From assembly GCA_902362595.1 (NCBI GenBank), contig CABIXF010000005.1:62001-126000 (forward strand): 64,000 bases of DNA, read 5' to 3'. A program made the position numbers and the translations under genes. This DNA is from Bacteroidaceae bacterium. GTDB taxonomy: Bacteria; Bacteroidota; Bacteroidia; Bacteroidales; Bacteroidaceae. Within the stretch, counting starts at the first letter, position 1; each line of letters begins with the position of its first letter. The notes below the pieces were generated by a model. That model was not told the origin of the DNA and did no database searches. It was given only the letters and a program-made list of their open reading frames with translations. This document shows, in pieces, positions 27,349 to 35,088 of the stretch.

Positions 27349-28023
27349 TTATCTTCTTTTCCGTTTGAATATCCTTTTATACCACTTTTCTTTTTCTTCT
27401 TTTATCCCATCATATAGGAGGCTTATTAGTGAGGCTCTATTTTCATATATTCTCTTTTTTATTTGAGATATATCTGCATTTGAATAGTTGTCAATTTGAT
27501 TTGAACATAAATCCTGTAAATCGTTTATTATTCTATTTATATTTGTAGCAAGAGATTTATCGTATGATTGTATAATCGTAACAAAATTGTCAAGAAAATC
27601 ATTTCTTAAATCTCTAAGTGCTCTATTAGCTCTTGCCTTTTGTCTTGGTATAAATCTGCCGTCATTAATTCTTTTCAACGAATTAATATTGTTATTAATT
27701 CGTTGATGTATTTGATTATAGAATGTATCAATATTGTTGAGATTGGGTTGTATTATTACAGACATGTACCAACTCTTTTTTGTCTCTTTTTTTCTATCTC
27801 TGTTGTTTATATAATTTTGTCTTATGAATATGGCTATAGTTAATATTATTGCTAATGTTGAAATTACATTTGCATAAAAATCAGTACTTATAATCTTTTC
27901 AAGCCTTTCTAGTTCATCTTCTCTTTTGTCGTAGTATAAGCTATCTAAAGGTTGGTATGCAAAGATGAAAGATTGGTTCATTAACGAATCATTCTTGAAA
28001 TGAATATACGGTAAATTATCCAT
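27349..28023 (-). CDS. Single-pass membrane protein of the ATPase/STAS-like cassette
   Basis: The 224-residue protein has one transmembrane helix at about residues 51-68 (VISTLAIILTIAIFI) and a mostly helical, charged C-terminal part ending in KRIFKRKRR. I do not recognise a family. It starts 3 bp after the stop of the STAS-like gene and is the last of three tightly packed genes. It may be the membrane effector or anchor of that unit, inferred from organisation only. Base composition is strongly AT-rich compared with the host genes. Confidence 0.7.
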   Translation of the reverse strand: MDNLPYIHFKNDSLMNQSFIFAYQPLDSLYYDKREDELERLEKIISTDFYANVISTLAIILTIAIFIRQNYINNRDRKKETKKSWYMSVIIQPNLNNIDTFYNQIHQRINNNINSLKRINDGRFIPRQKARANRALRDLRNDFLDNFVTIIQSYDKSLATNINRIINDLQDLCSNQIDNYSNADISQIKKRIYENRASLISLLYDGIKEEKEKWYKRIFKRKRR

Positions 28024-28026
28024 AAA

Positions 28027-28371
28027 CTATTTTCTATTGTTATATTCTATTACAGCTTGTCTTTCATTGTCTGCAATATCTTCTTTTAGACATTTTATGA
28101 CTTCTGGGTCTTCATCTTCAAAAGTAATTTTATACTTTTCATGAAAATTGTCTATACCTCCAAGATTACATATACTTTCATAGAATAATCCTAAGAAGAA
28201 TGATGGGTTGAATGATGTTGTTCCTTCAGGTACTGATATTTCATATTCTTCTCTATCTTTATCACATTGGTTAAGTTTTAATTCTTCTCTTACTTGATAC
28301 CCTTGTTTTCTACCTGTGAACATAGTGCTATTTGGTCCTCTATGCGCTTGGGTTAACCTTATTGTTTTCAT
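28027..28371 (-). CDS. STAS-like domain (DUF4325-type) protein
   Basis: The 114-residue protein resembles the STAS-like DUF4325 family. It has an N-terminal strand, a central VPEGTTSFNPSFFLGLFYESI (strand-helix around the conserved Ser/Phe) and a LGGIDNFHEKYKITF segment matching the family pattern. DUF4325 proteins are often encoded next to GHKL ATPases, as here. The gene overlaps the ATPase gene by 32 bp. The role is unknown; a regulatory partner of the ATPase, by analogy with anti-sigma/STAS pairs, is inference. Confidence 0.65.
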   Translation of the reverse strand: MKTIRLTQAHRGPNSTMFTGRKQGYQVREELKLNQCDKDREEYEISVPEGTTSFNPSFFLGLFYESICNLGGIDNFHEKYKITFEDEDPEVIKCLKEDIADNERQAVIEYNNRK

Positions 28372-29695
28372 TCCCTTTATTTTTTAAAGTCTTACTAAAA
28401 TATTTTTTGTTTAGATATATCTTAACTTCAAGGAATGTACCTGGAAAATATTCCTGCATGTGTCTAAGGTAATTCTCTTCAGGTAATAAAGATATATCTT
28501 TTTCCTTATTTAGCGATAAGAAGTAGTTATTGTTCTCTTCATATGGTTCTACTTCATTATCACAACGTACACAAGTCTTTCCTGATATAATGTTTAAATG
28601 AGGTTTGTAGTCTGGATTTTCTTTTCCAAATGACCCCAGTGTTATAAATGCCCTGATGAAATTCATAGTCCCGTGTCCTCGACTCTCATCCTCGTATTTT
28701 AAACGGCTTACTCCGTCTTGTAGACTATATAATGTATATAAATCATCTTTATTTAGTTTGGATCCTACTTTCTCTTTCAATTCTGAATGCTTATTATACC
28801 ATTTCTTTATATTTGTCATCATTTCTTTGTTTTTCTTTTCATTATTAATGATACCTTCTGAAATAGAAAATCCAAAATTTAATATTCCTAAGTTAAGTTC
28901 TATTATAGGTTCTCCATCAATAATATTTTTAAAAGAAACGCCGTCAACATACCATTCATTATGTGTACTATGATCTTCTGCATTATTAAAAATTTCGGAT
29001 AAGAGTTTGTCTATTTTGTGAATACCACTAGCATTTAGGATTGCGTTTGATTGCACCAGTGATTCATTTATAAATTCTCTGACTATAGTACAAACAGCTC
29101 CTTTTTTGTTCTCTTTGTATGAGGTCTTGCTTGCCAAGTTTGTTTGTAGTCCTAAATATAGGAAACCTTCTTCAGGTTTAACATCCTCTACTTCTTTCTT
29201 TCCTATATTGTCTACTAACTTTAGAGCGAATAAAGACCTGTTTACTTTATTGCATTTTGATTTTTTGTATTTAATCTCTTTATCTGTAGGATTATAAAAT
29301 CTATCGTTATATCGTACTTTTGTCTCAATTAGTTCTCTTACTATAATCTTTAACAACATTGCATTTGTAATATCAATTCTTTCACATATATTAAAATCTG
29401 CAATGGTAGTTTTATCTGTTAACAGATAGGATGACATTAGGCATTTAAAGAATGTTATACAGTCATCGCTATTCTCTTCAAAAGAGAATATTTTGGGAAC
29501 AATTACTCTATCTGAAATATAGTCTTTATTTATAAAACCTTTTTTTCGGAAAAAAGATAAAAGATTGGTTTGTACTTTTATGTTGATACGTGGAAAAACT
29601 CCGGCCAATGCTTTTTTTCTTGGTTTTTGATTCCTTTTTTTAAGTTTATATCTACGTTTGTAAACTTTTAATTCTAAAATTCTTTCTTTTTTCAT
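28340..29695 (-). CDS. GHKL/HATPase-fold ATP-binding protein with N-terminal STAS-like region
   Basis: This is a 451-residue protein. The central part has an HATPase N box, EIFNNAEDHS near residue 237, and a glycine-rich lid motif DESRGHGTMNFI near 344, as in GHKL ATPases. Upstream, DKTTIADFNICERIDITNAMLL near 95-117 resembles a STAS strand-helix unit. A CVRCD pair near 378 may bind metal. The first 30 residues are very basic. Together with the overlapping STAS-like gene and the membrane-protein gene it forms a compact trio in the lysogenic cargo region, where defence genes are common. A defence role is inferred, not shown. Confidence 0.7.
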   Translation of the reverse strand: MKKERILELKVYKRRYKLKKRNQKPRKKALAGVFPRINIKVQTNLLSFFRKKGFINKDYISDRVIVPKIFSFEENSDDCITFFKCLMSSYLLTDKTTIADFNICERIDITNAMLLKIIVRELIETKVRYNDRFYNPTDKEIKYKKSKCNKVNRSLFALKLVDNIGKKEVEDVKPEEGFLYLGLQTNLASKTSYKENKKGAVCTIVREFINESLVQSNAILNASGIHKIDKLLSEIFNNAEDHSTHNEWYVDGVSFKNIIDGEPIIELNLGILNFGFSISEGIINNEKKNKEMMTNIKKWYNKHSELKEKVGSKLNKDDLYTLYSLQDGVSRLKYEDESRGHGTMNFIRAFITLGSFGKENPDYKPHLNIISGKTCVRCDNEVEPYEENNNYFLSLNKEKDISLLPEENYLRHMQEYFPGTFLEVKIYLNKKYFSKTLKNKGNENNKVNPSA

Positions 29696-29872
29696 TTTTA
29701 TTTTGTGTTTATTGATTGTTTGAATTGTCGTGCTTAAAGTATTGATTTACAGAGTAAGTTGATAATTGTGATGTTATGCTATACTTAATCTTGAGAATGC
29801 AATACTATCTATTTGAGAGTAATTATAAATGTTGACTATTATCCGATTGTTATATCCGAGAAGATGTGTGGT

Positions 29873-29947
29873 TTATTTTCTCGGTTTTGGGGGAGGTGGA
29901 ACGTTCACTGTCCCCGGAACTTCTGCATAATCTTTTCCCATACTCAT
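29873..29947 (-). CDS. Micro-ORF with proline-rich tail (24 aa)
   Basis: This short frame begins directly after the stop of the next listed micro-ORF and encodes MSMGKDYAEVPG followed by VNVPPPPKPRK. The last 11 residues are nearly identical to the end of its neighbour (VNVPPPPKPKK). This points to a real, duplicated peptide rather than chance. The function is unknown. About 180 bp separate it from the ATPase gene; I see no gene in that gap. Confidence 0.55.
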   Translation of the reverse strand: MSMGKDYAEVPGTVNVPPPPKPRK

Positions 29948-30082
29948 TTATTTTTTAGGTTTTGGAGGAGGTGGTACATTCACAGCCTTTGGCATTGAAT
30001 TTTGATATCTATCTCCTGGAATCTTTGTCGTTGCAATATTCACTTCTGGAGGATATGCAACTTTTTTAATTGATTTTTCCAT
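29948..30082 (-). CDS. Micro-ORF with proline-rich tail (44 aa)
   Basis: The 44-residue peptide begins MEKSIKKVAYPPEVNIATTK and ends VNVPPPPKPKK. It begins 27 bp after the stop of the SLATT-like gene and is followed without a gap by a second micro-ORF with the same tail. The conserved tail could be a binding or membrane-tethering motif for a partner protein. The function is unknown. Confidence 0.6.
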   Translation of the reverse strand: MEKSIKKVAYPPEVNIATTKIPGDRYQNSMPKAVNVPPPPKPKK

Positions 30083-30109
30083 CTTATTTGTGCTTATAAT
30101 GTTGTTATT

Positions 30110-30610
30110 TTATTTTTCGTAATATACACGGTTAATGTATTCTTTAGCTTGTTCATCTATCTTACGTTGAAATCTTGTAGAGATATTACGTACGAGCCTG
30201 TTCATCTGTGACATCTTGTCGCATTCCGTTTCTTTTAGCTTGAAGAATTCATCCATAGCCTGTTTTTCGTCGATGATGTCATGGTCGAACCGGTACCAGA
30301 TGTTTTCAAGCGAGTTCATGTATTTGTTGTAGAAGTCTGCAAGAACATCTAGCGATGACAGTTCACTTTCACCTTGTACGAAGTTTGGAAGTACAGACTT
30401 TATAATAGATACGAATCCTATCAGCATAGAAGCGAAGAACGGCACTTTGTCATTCAGTAGAGTACCTAATGCACCTGCAGAGGCTGTGATGGCAACAAAG
30501 CCATTATATGCCCTGTTGTATCCTCTTCGTTTATCTGTATATTTTTGTATGCAGATAATGTTTGCCTTTGCCTGTTTCAATTCTTCCCAGATTCTATTTC
30601 TGCATATCAT
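30110..30610 (-). CDS. SLATT-like two-helix membrane protein
   Basis: The 166-residue protein has a basic helical N-terminus (RIWEELKQAKANIICIQKYTDKRRGYNRAY). A pair of hydrophobic helices follows at about 36-52 (GFVAITASAGALGTLL) and 57-75 (FFASMLIGFVSIIKSVLP), then a long helical cytoplasmic tail. This matches the SLATT layout (two TM plus helical region), a family proposed to form pores in nucleotide-activated conflict systems. No nucleotide synthase is adjacent. Two micro-ORFs follow it on the same strand. Confidence 0.65.
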   Translation of the reverse strand: MICRNRIWEELKQAKANIICIQKYTDKRRGYNRAYNGFVAITASAGALGTLLNDKVPFFASMLIGFVSIIKSVLPNFVQGESELSSLDVLADFYNKYMNSLENIWYRFDHDIIDEKQAMDEFFKLKETECDKMSQMNRLVRNISTRFQRKIDEQAKEYINRVYYEK

Positions 30611-30680
30611 GTTATTCAGGTGATTCTACTTTGTCAATGATGAATGAACAATTATAAGAATAGATGCTATGTAAAGGCTA

Positions 30681-31040
30681 TTACTTTTCCGTTTCCAATG
30701 CTTTGTTCAGTTCTTCTTCAGATACTTCTTTTTTCAATAGCCAGTGGTATACGTTTTGATTTCCCATTGTGACTGCGTAAGCTTGTACAAATTCCCATCC
30801 TTGTTTTCCGAAGTAGTTCATTGCATCCACCATAGAATTGAATTCTATATTCTTTCCGTTTTCGTCTTTCATGTATGATATGCCTTTCCAGAAAGAGGTT
30901 TCCTGTCCATAGTCAACTTGTACCTTAACTTTGTTGCTAAGAAGTTTTGAGGTTCCTACAAGTTCACAATAGATGTAGTTATTGGCATAAAGGCTGATTG
31001 ATAACACAGCCACAAATAACGTTAATAAAAGTCTTTTCAT
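30681..31040 (-). CDS. Small exported protein, hypothetical
   Basis: The 119-residue protein has a clear signal peptide (MKRLLLTLFVAVLSISLYA). A short domain follows with NYFGKQGWEFVQAYAV, which is reminiscent of DUF4177-like small proteins common in Bacteroides. The role is unknown. Its codon use looks more host-like than that of the neighbouring cargo genes. Confidence 0.7.
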   Translation of the reverse strand: MKRLLLTLFVAVLSISLYANNYIYCELVGTSKLLSNKVKVQVDYGQETSFWKGISYMKDENGKNIEFNSMVDAMNYFGKQGWEFVQAYAVTMGNQNVYHWLLKKEVSEEELNKALETEK

Positions 31041-31109
31041 GTTTTCAATATATTTTTTGTCATAAACGGTATGTTCTTGTTTATGATTAAGTGTAAATAT
31101 TTATGATAT

Positions 31110-32228
31110 TCATAGACTTTCTATAATTTCAAGTATATTTTTTGAAGATTCTTTCCGGTATCTTACTTTTACTTCGCTTTCCCAGTAGTTTCGTACTATA
31201 TCGGAAAGTCCGTCTGGAACACTCAGTGTGACACTTGAATCTACAGAAGAAATCTTTACACTATTACCTATCGCATTTGCAGCTGTAAGCACACCTGTAA
31301 TCTCTTTTGTAGATATTTTTTTCTTTTTTCCTTTCTCATCTAAAGAAGACTCCAATTCACTCATTATCGTATCTGATATGCTTTTTTTGTCTCTTTGTAT
31401 AGGAACAGGATTAATATGTCCATTATTGAAGGTTGTAATACCGAACATTGATACTTCTTTTCCGTCAGGAGCAAGTTCTTTCGTCAATCCAATAAAATTG
31501 CTTCTGTAAGATTCGTCAGGTATATTCATTTTCAATGCTTCCATATCATTGTTATTGATATGTTGTATATTTGTTGTAATATCTTCGATTACATTCTCAA
31601 GGCTGCTAAATCCGGGAATGGTTGAATCGAAATCCTTTGTAAACCGAACAGTAAATGCAAGGCTTCCAGCCCTTGGGACAGATATATAAGCTTCGCAATA
31701 GTTCTTAAGTTCTTTTGAAACTTTTCCTTTTTTTCTGAATGGCTTTCCTGATTTCCGTTCTATGGTTCTTTCCGTGAGTTTTACAAAGTTGATGATTCTT
31801 CCGATAACGTCTTCACTTCTTGCCATTCCGTAGTTCACTCCCTTCCCGTTAATCACAAGCTGTATATCACCTTCCTGAAAATCTACTCCTTTTATCTCCA
31901 TGTGACGTTTGAAGTTTACCATTTCAAGGAGATCTCTCATTTCTTCGGCAATTTCGTGTGGAGGTTCACCAAGAAGACCGTATGAAATCATTCTTTCGGC
32001 TTCTCTATAGTTTTTTGCATTGTATGCAAGACTCGCAGCGCTTCTGATAAGGATAGAGGTGGTAGGTTCGCCTAAATTATTTTCACGAGCGAACATCGCA
32101 GCTTCTTTTTCTTTTTCGAAGGCTTCAGCATAAAGCCTAATAGCTCCTTCTGCGTCTTTCATTGCTTTGAGCATATCGGCGTGGTCAGCAATTTCCATTG
32201 CTATGTTGTGGTGTTCCCTTATGTTCAT
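31110..32228 (-). CDS. TPR-like cytoplasmic protein, hypothetical
   Basis: The 372-residue protein has an N-terminal region of helical repeats (about residues 1-95, with DAEGAIRLYAEAFEKE and LAYNAKNYREAERM), which look like tetratricopeptide repeats. A beta-rich domain with no recognised family follows (about 110-372). It lies 3 bp after the stop of the upstream 177-residue protein and has one promoter box in front of the pair, so the two form an operon. A role in conflict or immunity is possible from location only. Confidence 0.65.
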   Translation of the reverse strand: MNIREHHNIAMEIADHADMLKAMKDAEGAIRLYAEAFEKEKEAAMFARENNLGEPTTSILIRSAASLAYNAKNYREAERMISYGLLGEPPHEIAEEMRDLLEMVNFKRHMEIKGVDFQEGDIQLVINGKGVNYGMARSEDVIGRIINFVKLTERTIERKSGKPFRKKGKVSKELKNYCEAYISVPRAGSLAFTVRFTKDFDSTIPGFSSLENVIEDITTNIQHINNNDMEALKMNIPDESYRSNFIGLTKELAPDGKEVSMFGITTFNNGHINPVPIQRDKKSISDTIMSELESSLDEKGKKKKISTKEITGVLTAANAIGNSVKISSVDSSVTLSVPDGLSDIVRNYWESEVKVRYRKESSKNILEIIESL

Positions 32229-32231
32229 AAG

Positions 32232-32765
32232 TCATCGCTTTTTTGCAAATTTAGCAAATGGAGAGCTAAATTCAACAATTGATATATATGCAGGTAACTG
32301 CGTAGAGTCTGATTGGTTCGTTTGTTTAATCTTTTTTTTGAATCTTGTTTCAAGAGGCTTTTCTCCTCCTGTAAATATTCCGGAGACCTCCAGTCTGGCC
32401 GACTTTTTAAATGGTATGTCATCATCATGGCCTAGCCAGTAGTCGACCCCTGTTCCTTTCCTAGAACGTTCTATGATTGTATAGTCTGTTTCATGTATGG
32501 CCAACATTGCAGAGATACATACGGCACCGTGTTCTGTGGTGTATTCCTGATCTTTATATGTCCTATCAATCTGGTCATCAAAATAATCTTCCCAGAGGAT
32601 TTCATATTCTTTTTCGTTATCGCCTTTCAAAGGCATTATGACATTTTGAGGATGTCCTGACCTATGAAGGCAAACCATACATGCTTCATATAATTGACCG
32701 GCAGCAATTTTTGTTATACCAGGTAGACCTTCTTTTATTTTTCTAATATCTAATTCTTCTGGCAT
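32232..32765 (-). CDS. Hypothetical protein of a two-gene cargo cassette
   Basis: The 177-residue soluble protein has a segment near 120-140 (KGTGVDYWLGHDDDIPF then ARLEVSGIF). Its spacing of acidic residues faintly recalls PD-(D/E)XK nucleases, but no lysine follows in the expected place, so I do not claim it. It is followed at 3 bp by a TPR-like protein, and a minus-strand -7 box lies 52 bp upstream. Confidence 0.6.
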   Translation of the reverse strand: MPEELDIRKIKEGLPGITKIAAGQLYEACMVCLHRSGHPQNVIMPLKGDNEKEYEILWEDYFDDQIDRTYKDQEYTTEHGAVCISAMLAIHETDYTIIERSRKGTGVDYWLGHDDDIPFKKSARLEVSGIFTGGEKPLETRFKKKIKQTNQSDSTQLPAYISIVEFSSPFAKFAKKR

Positions 32766-32816
32766 TATATAGTAGTTTTTACTTGTTTAATATAATAAAT
32801 CACACACACATACACA

Positions 32817-32824
32817 CAAATGTA
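32817..32824 (-). promoter_or_regulatory. -7 promoter box for the two-gene cargo cassette
   Basis: The minus-strand sequence TACATTTG fits TAnnTTTG, 52 bp upstream of the start at 32765. Confidence 0.5.
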
Positions 32825-32947
32825 GTTAAATTTTTTTATGTTTGATTTTGATTTAACTGAGAATTACATTGTTGGCCGTATTTTTTTACATGGTCAACGA
32901 TTTTTTACCCTATCTTACGTTGGTTATTTGCTATTATTAGTTCCGCT

Positions 32948-32992
32948 TCCAGTTCCTTGATTCTTCTCTGCAGGTTGTTGATTGTGTCCTGC
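32948..32992 (-). repeat. Remnant copy of the repressor gene 3' coding region
   Basis: This 45-bp segment matches 34345-34389, inside the 3' part of the repressor gene, at 42 of 45 positions. In the repressor frame it reads QDTINNLQRRIKELE. It is a detached repressor tail and marks a recombination scar at the edge of the 33.0-34.3 kb cargo. The gap 32766-32997 otherwise holds only the promoter box. Confidence 0.75.
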
Positions 32993-32997
32993 CATTT

Positions 32998-33444
32998 TTA
33001 TTTATTTGGCTCAGTAACTTTGATTGAGGCTTGAACCATAAGGTTATTTATAACTTTAGTCATATTAGGACTTGGAATGATTTCTTCCAATTTACTCTTT
33101 AAATCATCTTCACTATCGACTTCATATTCTTCGCCATTTATGTAGTCATTCAGTATCAATGGGTAGAACTCTAGTGCAGAGAACACAATCTTCATGATTT
33201 GTAATCTATAATTCAACTTAGGAACTGTAGCATTAAACGTACACTCCCATATATTGGGATTTTTGGTTATCGGAGAGACTTGACTTATTATATAGATTGA
33301 CACTGTAGAAAGTGTCTTTGTTGTAATTTCACCGACAACAAGTCCATTAGTTGCCTCAGTCAGGTTTTGTGCTTGAGCTTCCATAATTGTATTTGGTGCT
33401 ACTGCTGTTGGGGCAGATACTTTCCATAAATTCTTCATTTCCAT
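32998..33444 (-). CDS. Hypothetical protein next to an EEP-fold enzyme
   Basis: The 148-residue soluble protein has a beta-rich first half (VVGEITTKTLSTVSIYIIS) and an acidic middle (EEYEVDSEDDLKSKLEEI). I do not recognise a family. It starts 4 bp after the stop of the EEP-fold gene and is probably cotranscribed with it and the repressor. Confidence 0.65.
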   Translation of the reverse strand: MEMKNLWKVSAPTAVAPNTIMEAQAQNLTEATNGLVVGEITTKTLSTVSIYIISQVSPITKNPNIWECTFNATVPKLNYRLQIMKIVFSALEFYPLILNDYINGEEYEVDSEDDLKSKLEEIIPSPNMTKVINNLMVQASIKVTEPNK

Positions 33445-33448
33445 AATC

Positions 33449-34279
33449 TCATATTTTTAAGTTAAACTTTATTGGTAAATGGTCTGAATATTGCTTGTCG
33501 ATTACAAAATTAGATGTTACAAGCTGTTTCTGATTAATACGTGTTATAATATCCAGCAGAGAATCGTCAAAAAAGTCTATCAGTTCCGGCCTTATCAGTA
33601 CCTGGTCGTATATATGCCAGTAGAAATTGATTGATTTAGATGAATTGTAATACATCGTTCCAGACACCTTTCCTTTTCCTGTATCTCCAAGGAATCCCCA
33701 CATCGGATTGTATAGGAATTCATATTCGTTACCTCTTACGGTAGCTTTTCCGTTATTGTTGATGACAGATTTATCCATCACAGAATGCAATCCCCTTGCT
33801 TTTATCATTCCCTTGTCAAAGGGATTCATGTTAAAATCACCGCAGATGATAGTTCTTTGATGTCCTACTTGCTGTTCCACTTCCTCGATGAATTCAGCCA
33901 CTTCCGTAGAATATTCAGAGAGTTCATCATCCGTCATATTTATTTTGCTTGGCAAGTGGCAAGTTATCAGCGTGATATTCTTATTAAGTAAAGTACTGAA
34001 AAGTTGTTTTGCGCTTAATCTGTTCCTGTCATTAGAATTACTGATGAAAGATATGTCAAAACGGGTAAAGATTTTAACCTTGTCAGTCGGTGAATTTGAA
34101 GGTACGTATTGATATTTATACAAAGAAGGTTCTTCGTTGATTGCTTTCAACAACTCTTCTTCCATGCATTCAGGATATTCTGCAAGCATAAGAATGTCTA
34201 CATCTTCCGTTATTGCGAGTTCTTTTATTGTTGGGAAGATGTCCTTATTTTTATGTATGTTCCAGAATATGAAATTCAT
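33449..34279 (-). CDS. Endonuclease/exonuclease/phosphatase (EEP) family protein
   Basis: The 276-residue protein has the EEP-fold motifs in order: FIFWNIHKN at the N-terminus, LMLAEYPE with the metal-binding glutamate near residue 34, TCHLPSK near 111, CGDFNMNP near 146 and the C-terminal catalytic SDHLPIKF. It should cut phosphoesters (DNA, RNA or a small phosphorylated molecule). The start lies 1 bp after the repressor stop, so it belongs to the lysogenic transcript and may be expressed in the prophage state. Confidence 0.82.
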   Translation of the reverse strand: MNFIFWNIHKNKDIFPTIKELAITEDVDILMLAEYPECMEEELLKAINEEPSLYKYQYVPSNSPTDKVKIFTRFDISFISNSNDRNRLSAKQLFSTLLNKNITLITCHLPSKINMTDDELSEYSTEVAEFIEEVEQQVGHQRTIICGDFNMNPFDKGMIKARGLHSVMDKSVINNNGKATVRGNEYEFLYNPMWGFLGDTGKGKVSGTMYYNSSKSINFYWHIYDQVLIRPELIDFFDDSLLDIITRINQKQLVTSNFVIDKQYSDHLPIKFNLKI

Positions 34280-34280
34280 T

Positions 34281-34667
34281 TTATCCGATTAATTTGTTAT
34301 TCTTGAATATTGTCAGTTCTACTTCAAGGCGTTTGTTTATTGTTTCCAGTTCCTTGATTTTTCTTTGAAGGTTGTTGATTGTGTCCTGCTGGAAGGCTAT
34401 TGTGTCAATCAGCTTGCTTAATCTGTCGTTTTCGTTTGAAGATGTTGGCTGTTCTGATGTCAGCAGCATTTCTCCATTACCGCGAAGAAGCCATTCTGCT
34501 GAAATGTTCTCAAATGTGATAAGTATGCTATTGATTGTTTGTAGACTTATCTCTCTGACACCGTTAATCTGATTACTGAATGTATTCTGCTTAATTCCGC
34601 ATTTAATAGCAAAAGCCCTGTCAGATAGTCCGTAGTGGTTAATTATTTTTTTTATCCGTTCAATCAT
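34281..34667 (-). CDS. Phage repressor (HTH_XRE, CI-like)
   Basis: The 128-residue protein has an N-terminal helix-turn-helix (DRAFAIKCGIKQNTFSNQING, then a second helix) of the Bacteroides phage/ICE repressor type, followed by a C-terminal coiled coil (about 85-120). There is no peptidase domain for RecA-stimulated cleavage, so induction must work in another way. It is divergent from the rightward early genes, with palindromic sites in between, which makes it the likely lysogeny repressor. Confidence 0.82.
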   Translation of the reverse strand: MIERIKKIINHYGLSDRAFAIKCGIKQNTFSNQINGVREISLQTINSILITFENISAEWLLRGNGEMLLTSEQPTSSNENDRLSKLIDTIAFQQDTINNLQRKIKELETINKRLEVELTIFKNNKLIG

Positions 34668-34692
34668 ATTCTACATAAATGTTAAATAATCC

Positions 34693-34744
34693 TATATGAG
34701 ATAATAATTATACCTCTATGTTTGCAAATTATCTCAAATGAGAT
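34693..34744. promoter_or_regulatory. Palindromic repressor operator region
   Basis: ATCTCA-AA-TGAGAT at 34731-34744 is a perfect palindrome that abuts the rightward -7 box. A second half-site, TATGAGATAA, lies at 34694-34703, near the repressor start. The arrangement fits a CI/Cro-type switch. Confidence 0.7.
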
Positions 34745-34752
34745 TACCTTTG
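34745..34752 (+). promoter_or_regulatory. Rightward early promoter -7 box
   Basis: TACCTTTG lies directly downstream of the palindrome, with TTTGCAAA about 20 bp upstream as a possible -33. Repressor binding would block it. Confidence 0.65.
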
Positions 34753-34804
34753 CAATACAAACATACACACATACAAAAATAGAAATTAAAACGAATAATT
34801 GAAA

Positions 34805-35059
34805 ATGAAAACTGATGAATTTTTCTACGAAAATGAAGCTGAAAGTCTTAAAGCTGACATCGAAAAAGCTAAGTCTATGACAGAAGAAGAGATGCAATCT
34901 TACTTCAATACAGACGATAGCAAGGAAGAATTTATCAGCATGCTTGAAGATGAACTCAAAGTTGCTGAAAGCCACATTGTTGAAAATGATGATGATTTCG
35001 GCATCGTTGACCCCGGCTTTGCAAATGAAGCCGATTACTTGAGATACAAATTTGCGTAA
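34805..35059 (+). CDS. Small acidic early protein
   Basis: The 84-residue, strongly acidic, helical protein (MKTDEFFYENEAESLKADIE at the start) is the first gene of the rightward transcript, where Cro often sits. It has no helix-turn-helix that I can see. Its acidity would fit a DNA mimic or a protein-binding factor, but this is speculation. The ATG at 34805 was preferred over an upstream TTG. Confidence 0.65.
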   Translation: MKTDEFFYENEAESLKADIEKAKSMTEEEMQSYFNTDDSKEEFISMLEDELKVAESHIVENDDDFGIVDPGFANEADYLRYKFA

Positions 35060-35069
35060 TAAAAACCTC

Positions 35070-35085
35070 ACTAAAAGTCAAAACC
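35070..35085 (+). promoter_or_regulatory. Conserved leader motif, copy 1
   Basis: ACTAAAAGTCAAAACC lies 3 bp before the ATG at 35089. It recurs with one A fewer at 38093, 45910 and 50071, always upstream of a phage start codon. Confidence 0.55.
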
Positions 35086-35088
35086 ATT

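Noticed and set aside
34682..35071. Minus-strand frame opposite the first early gene
   Set aside because: It covers the operator and is an antisense shadow; phenylalanine- and isoleucine-rich low-complexity sequence.
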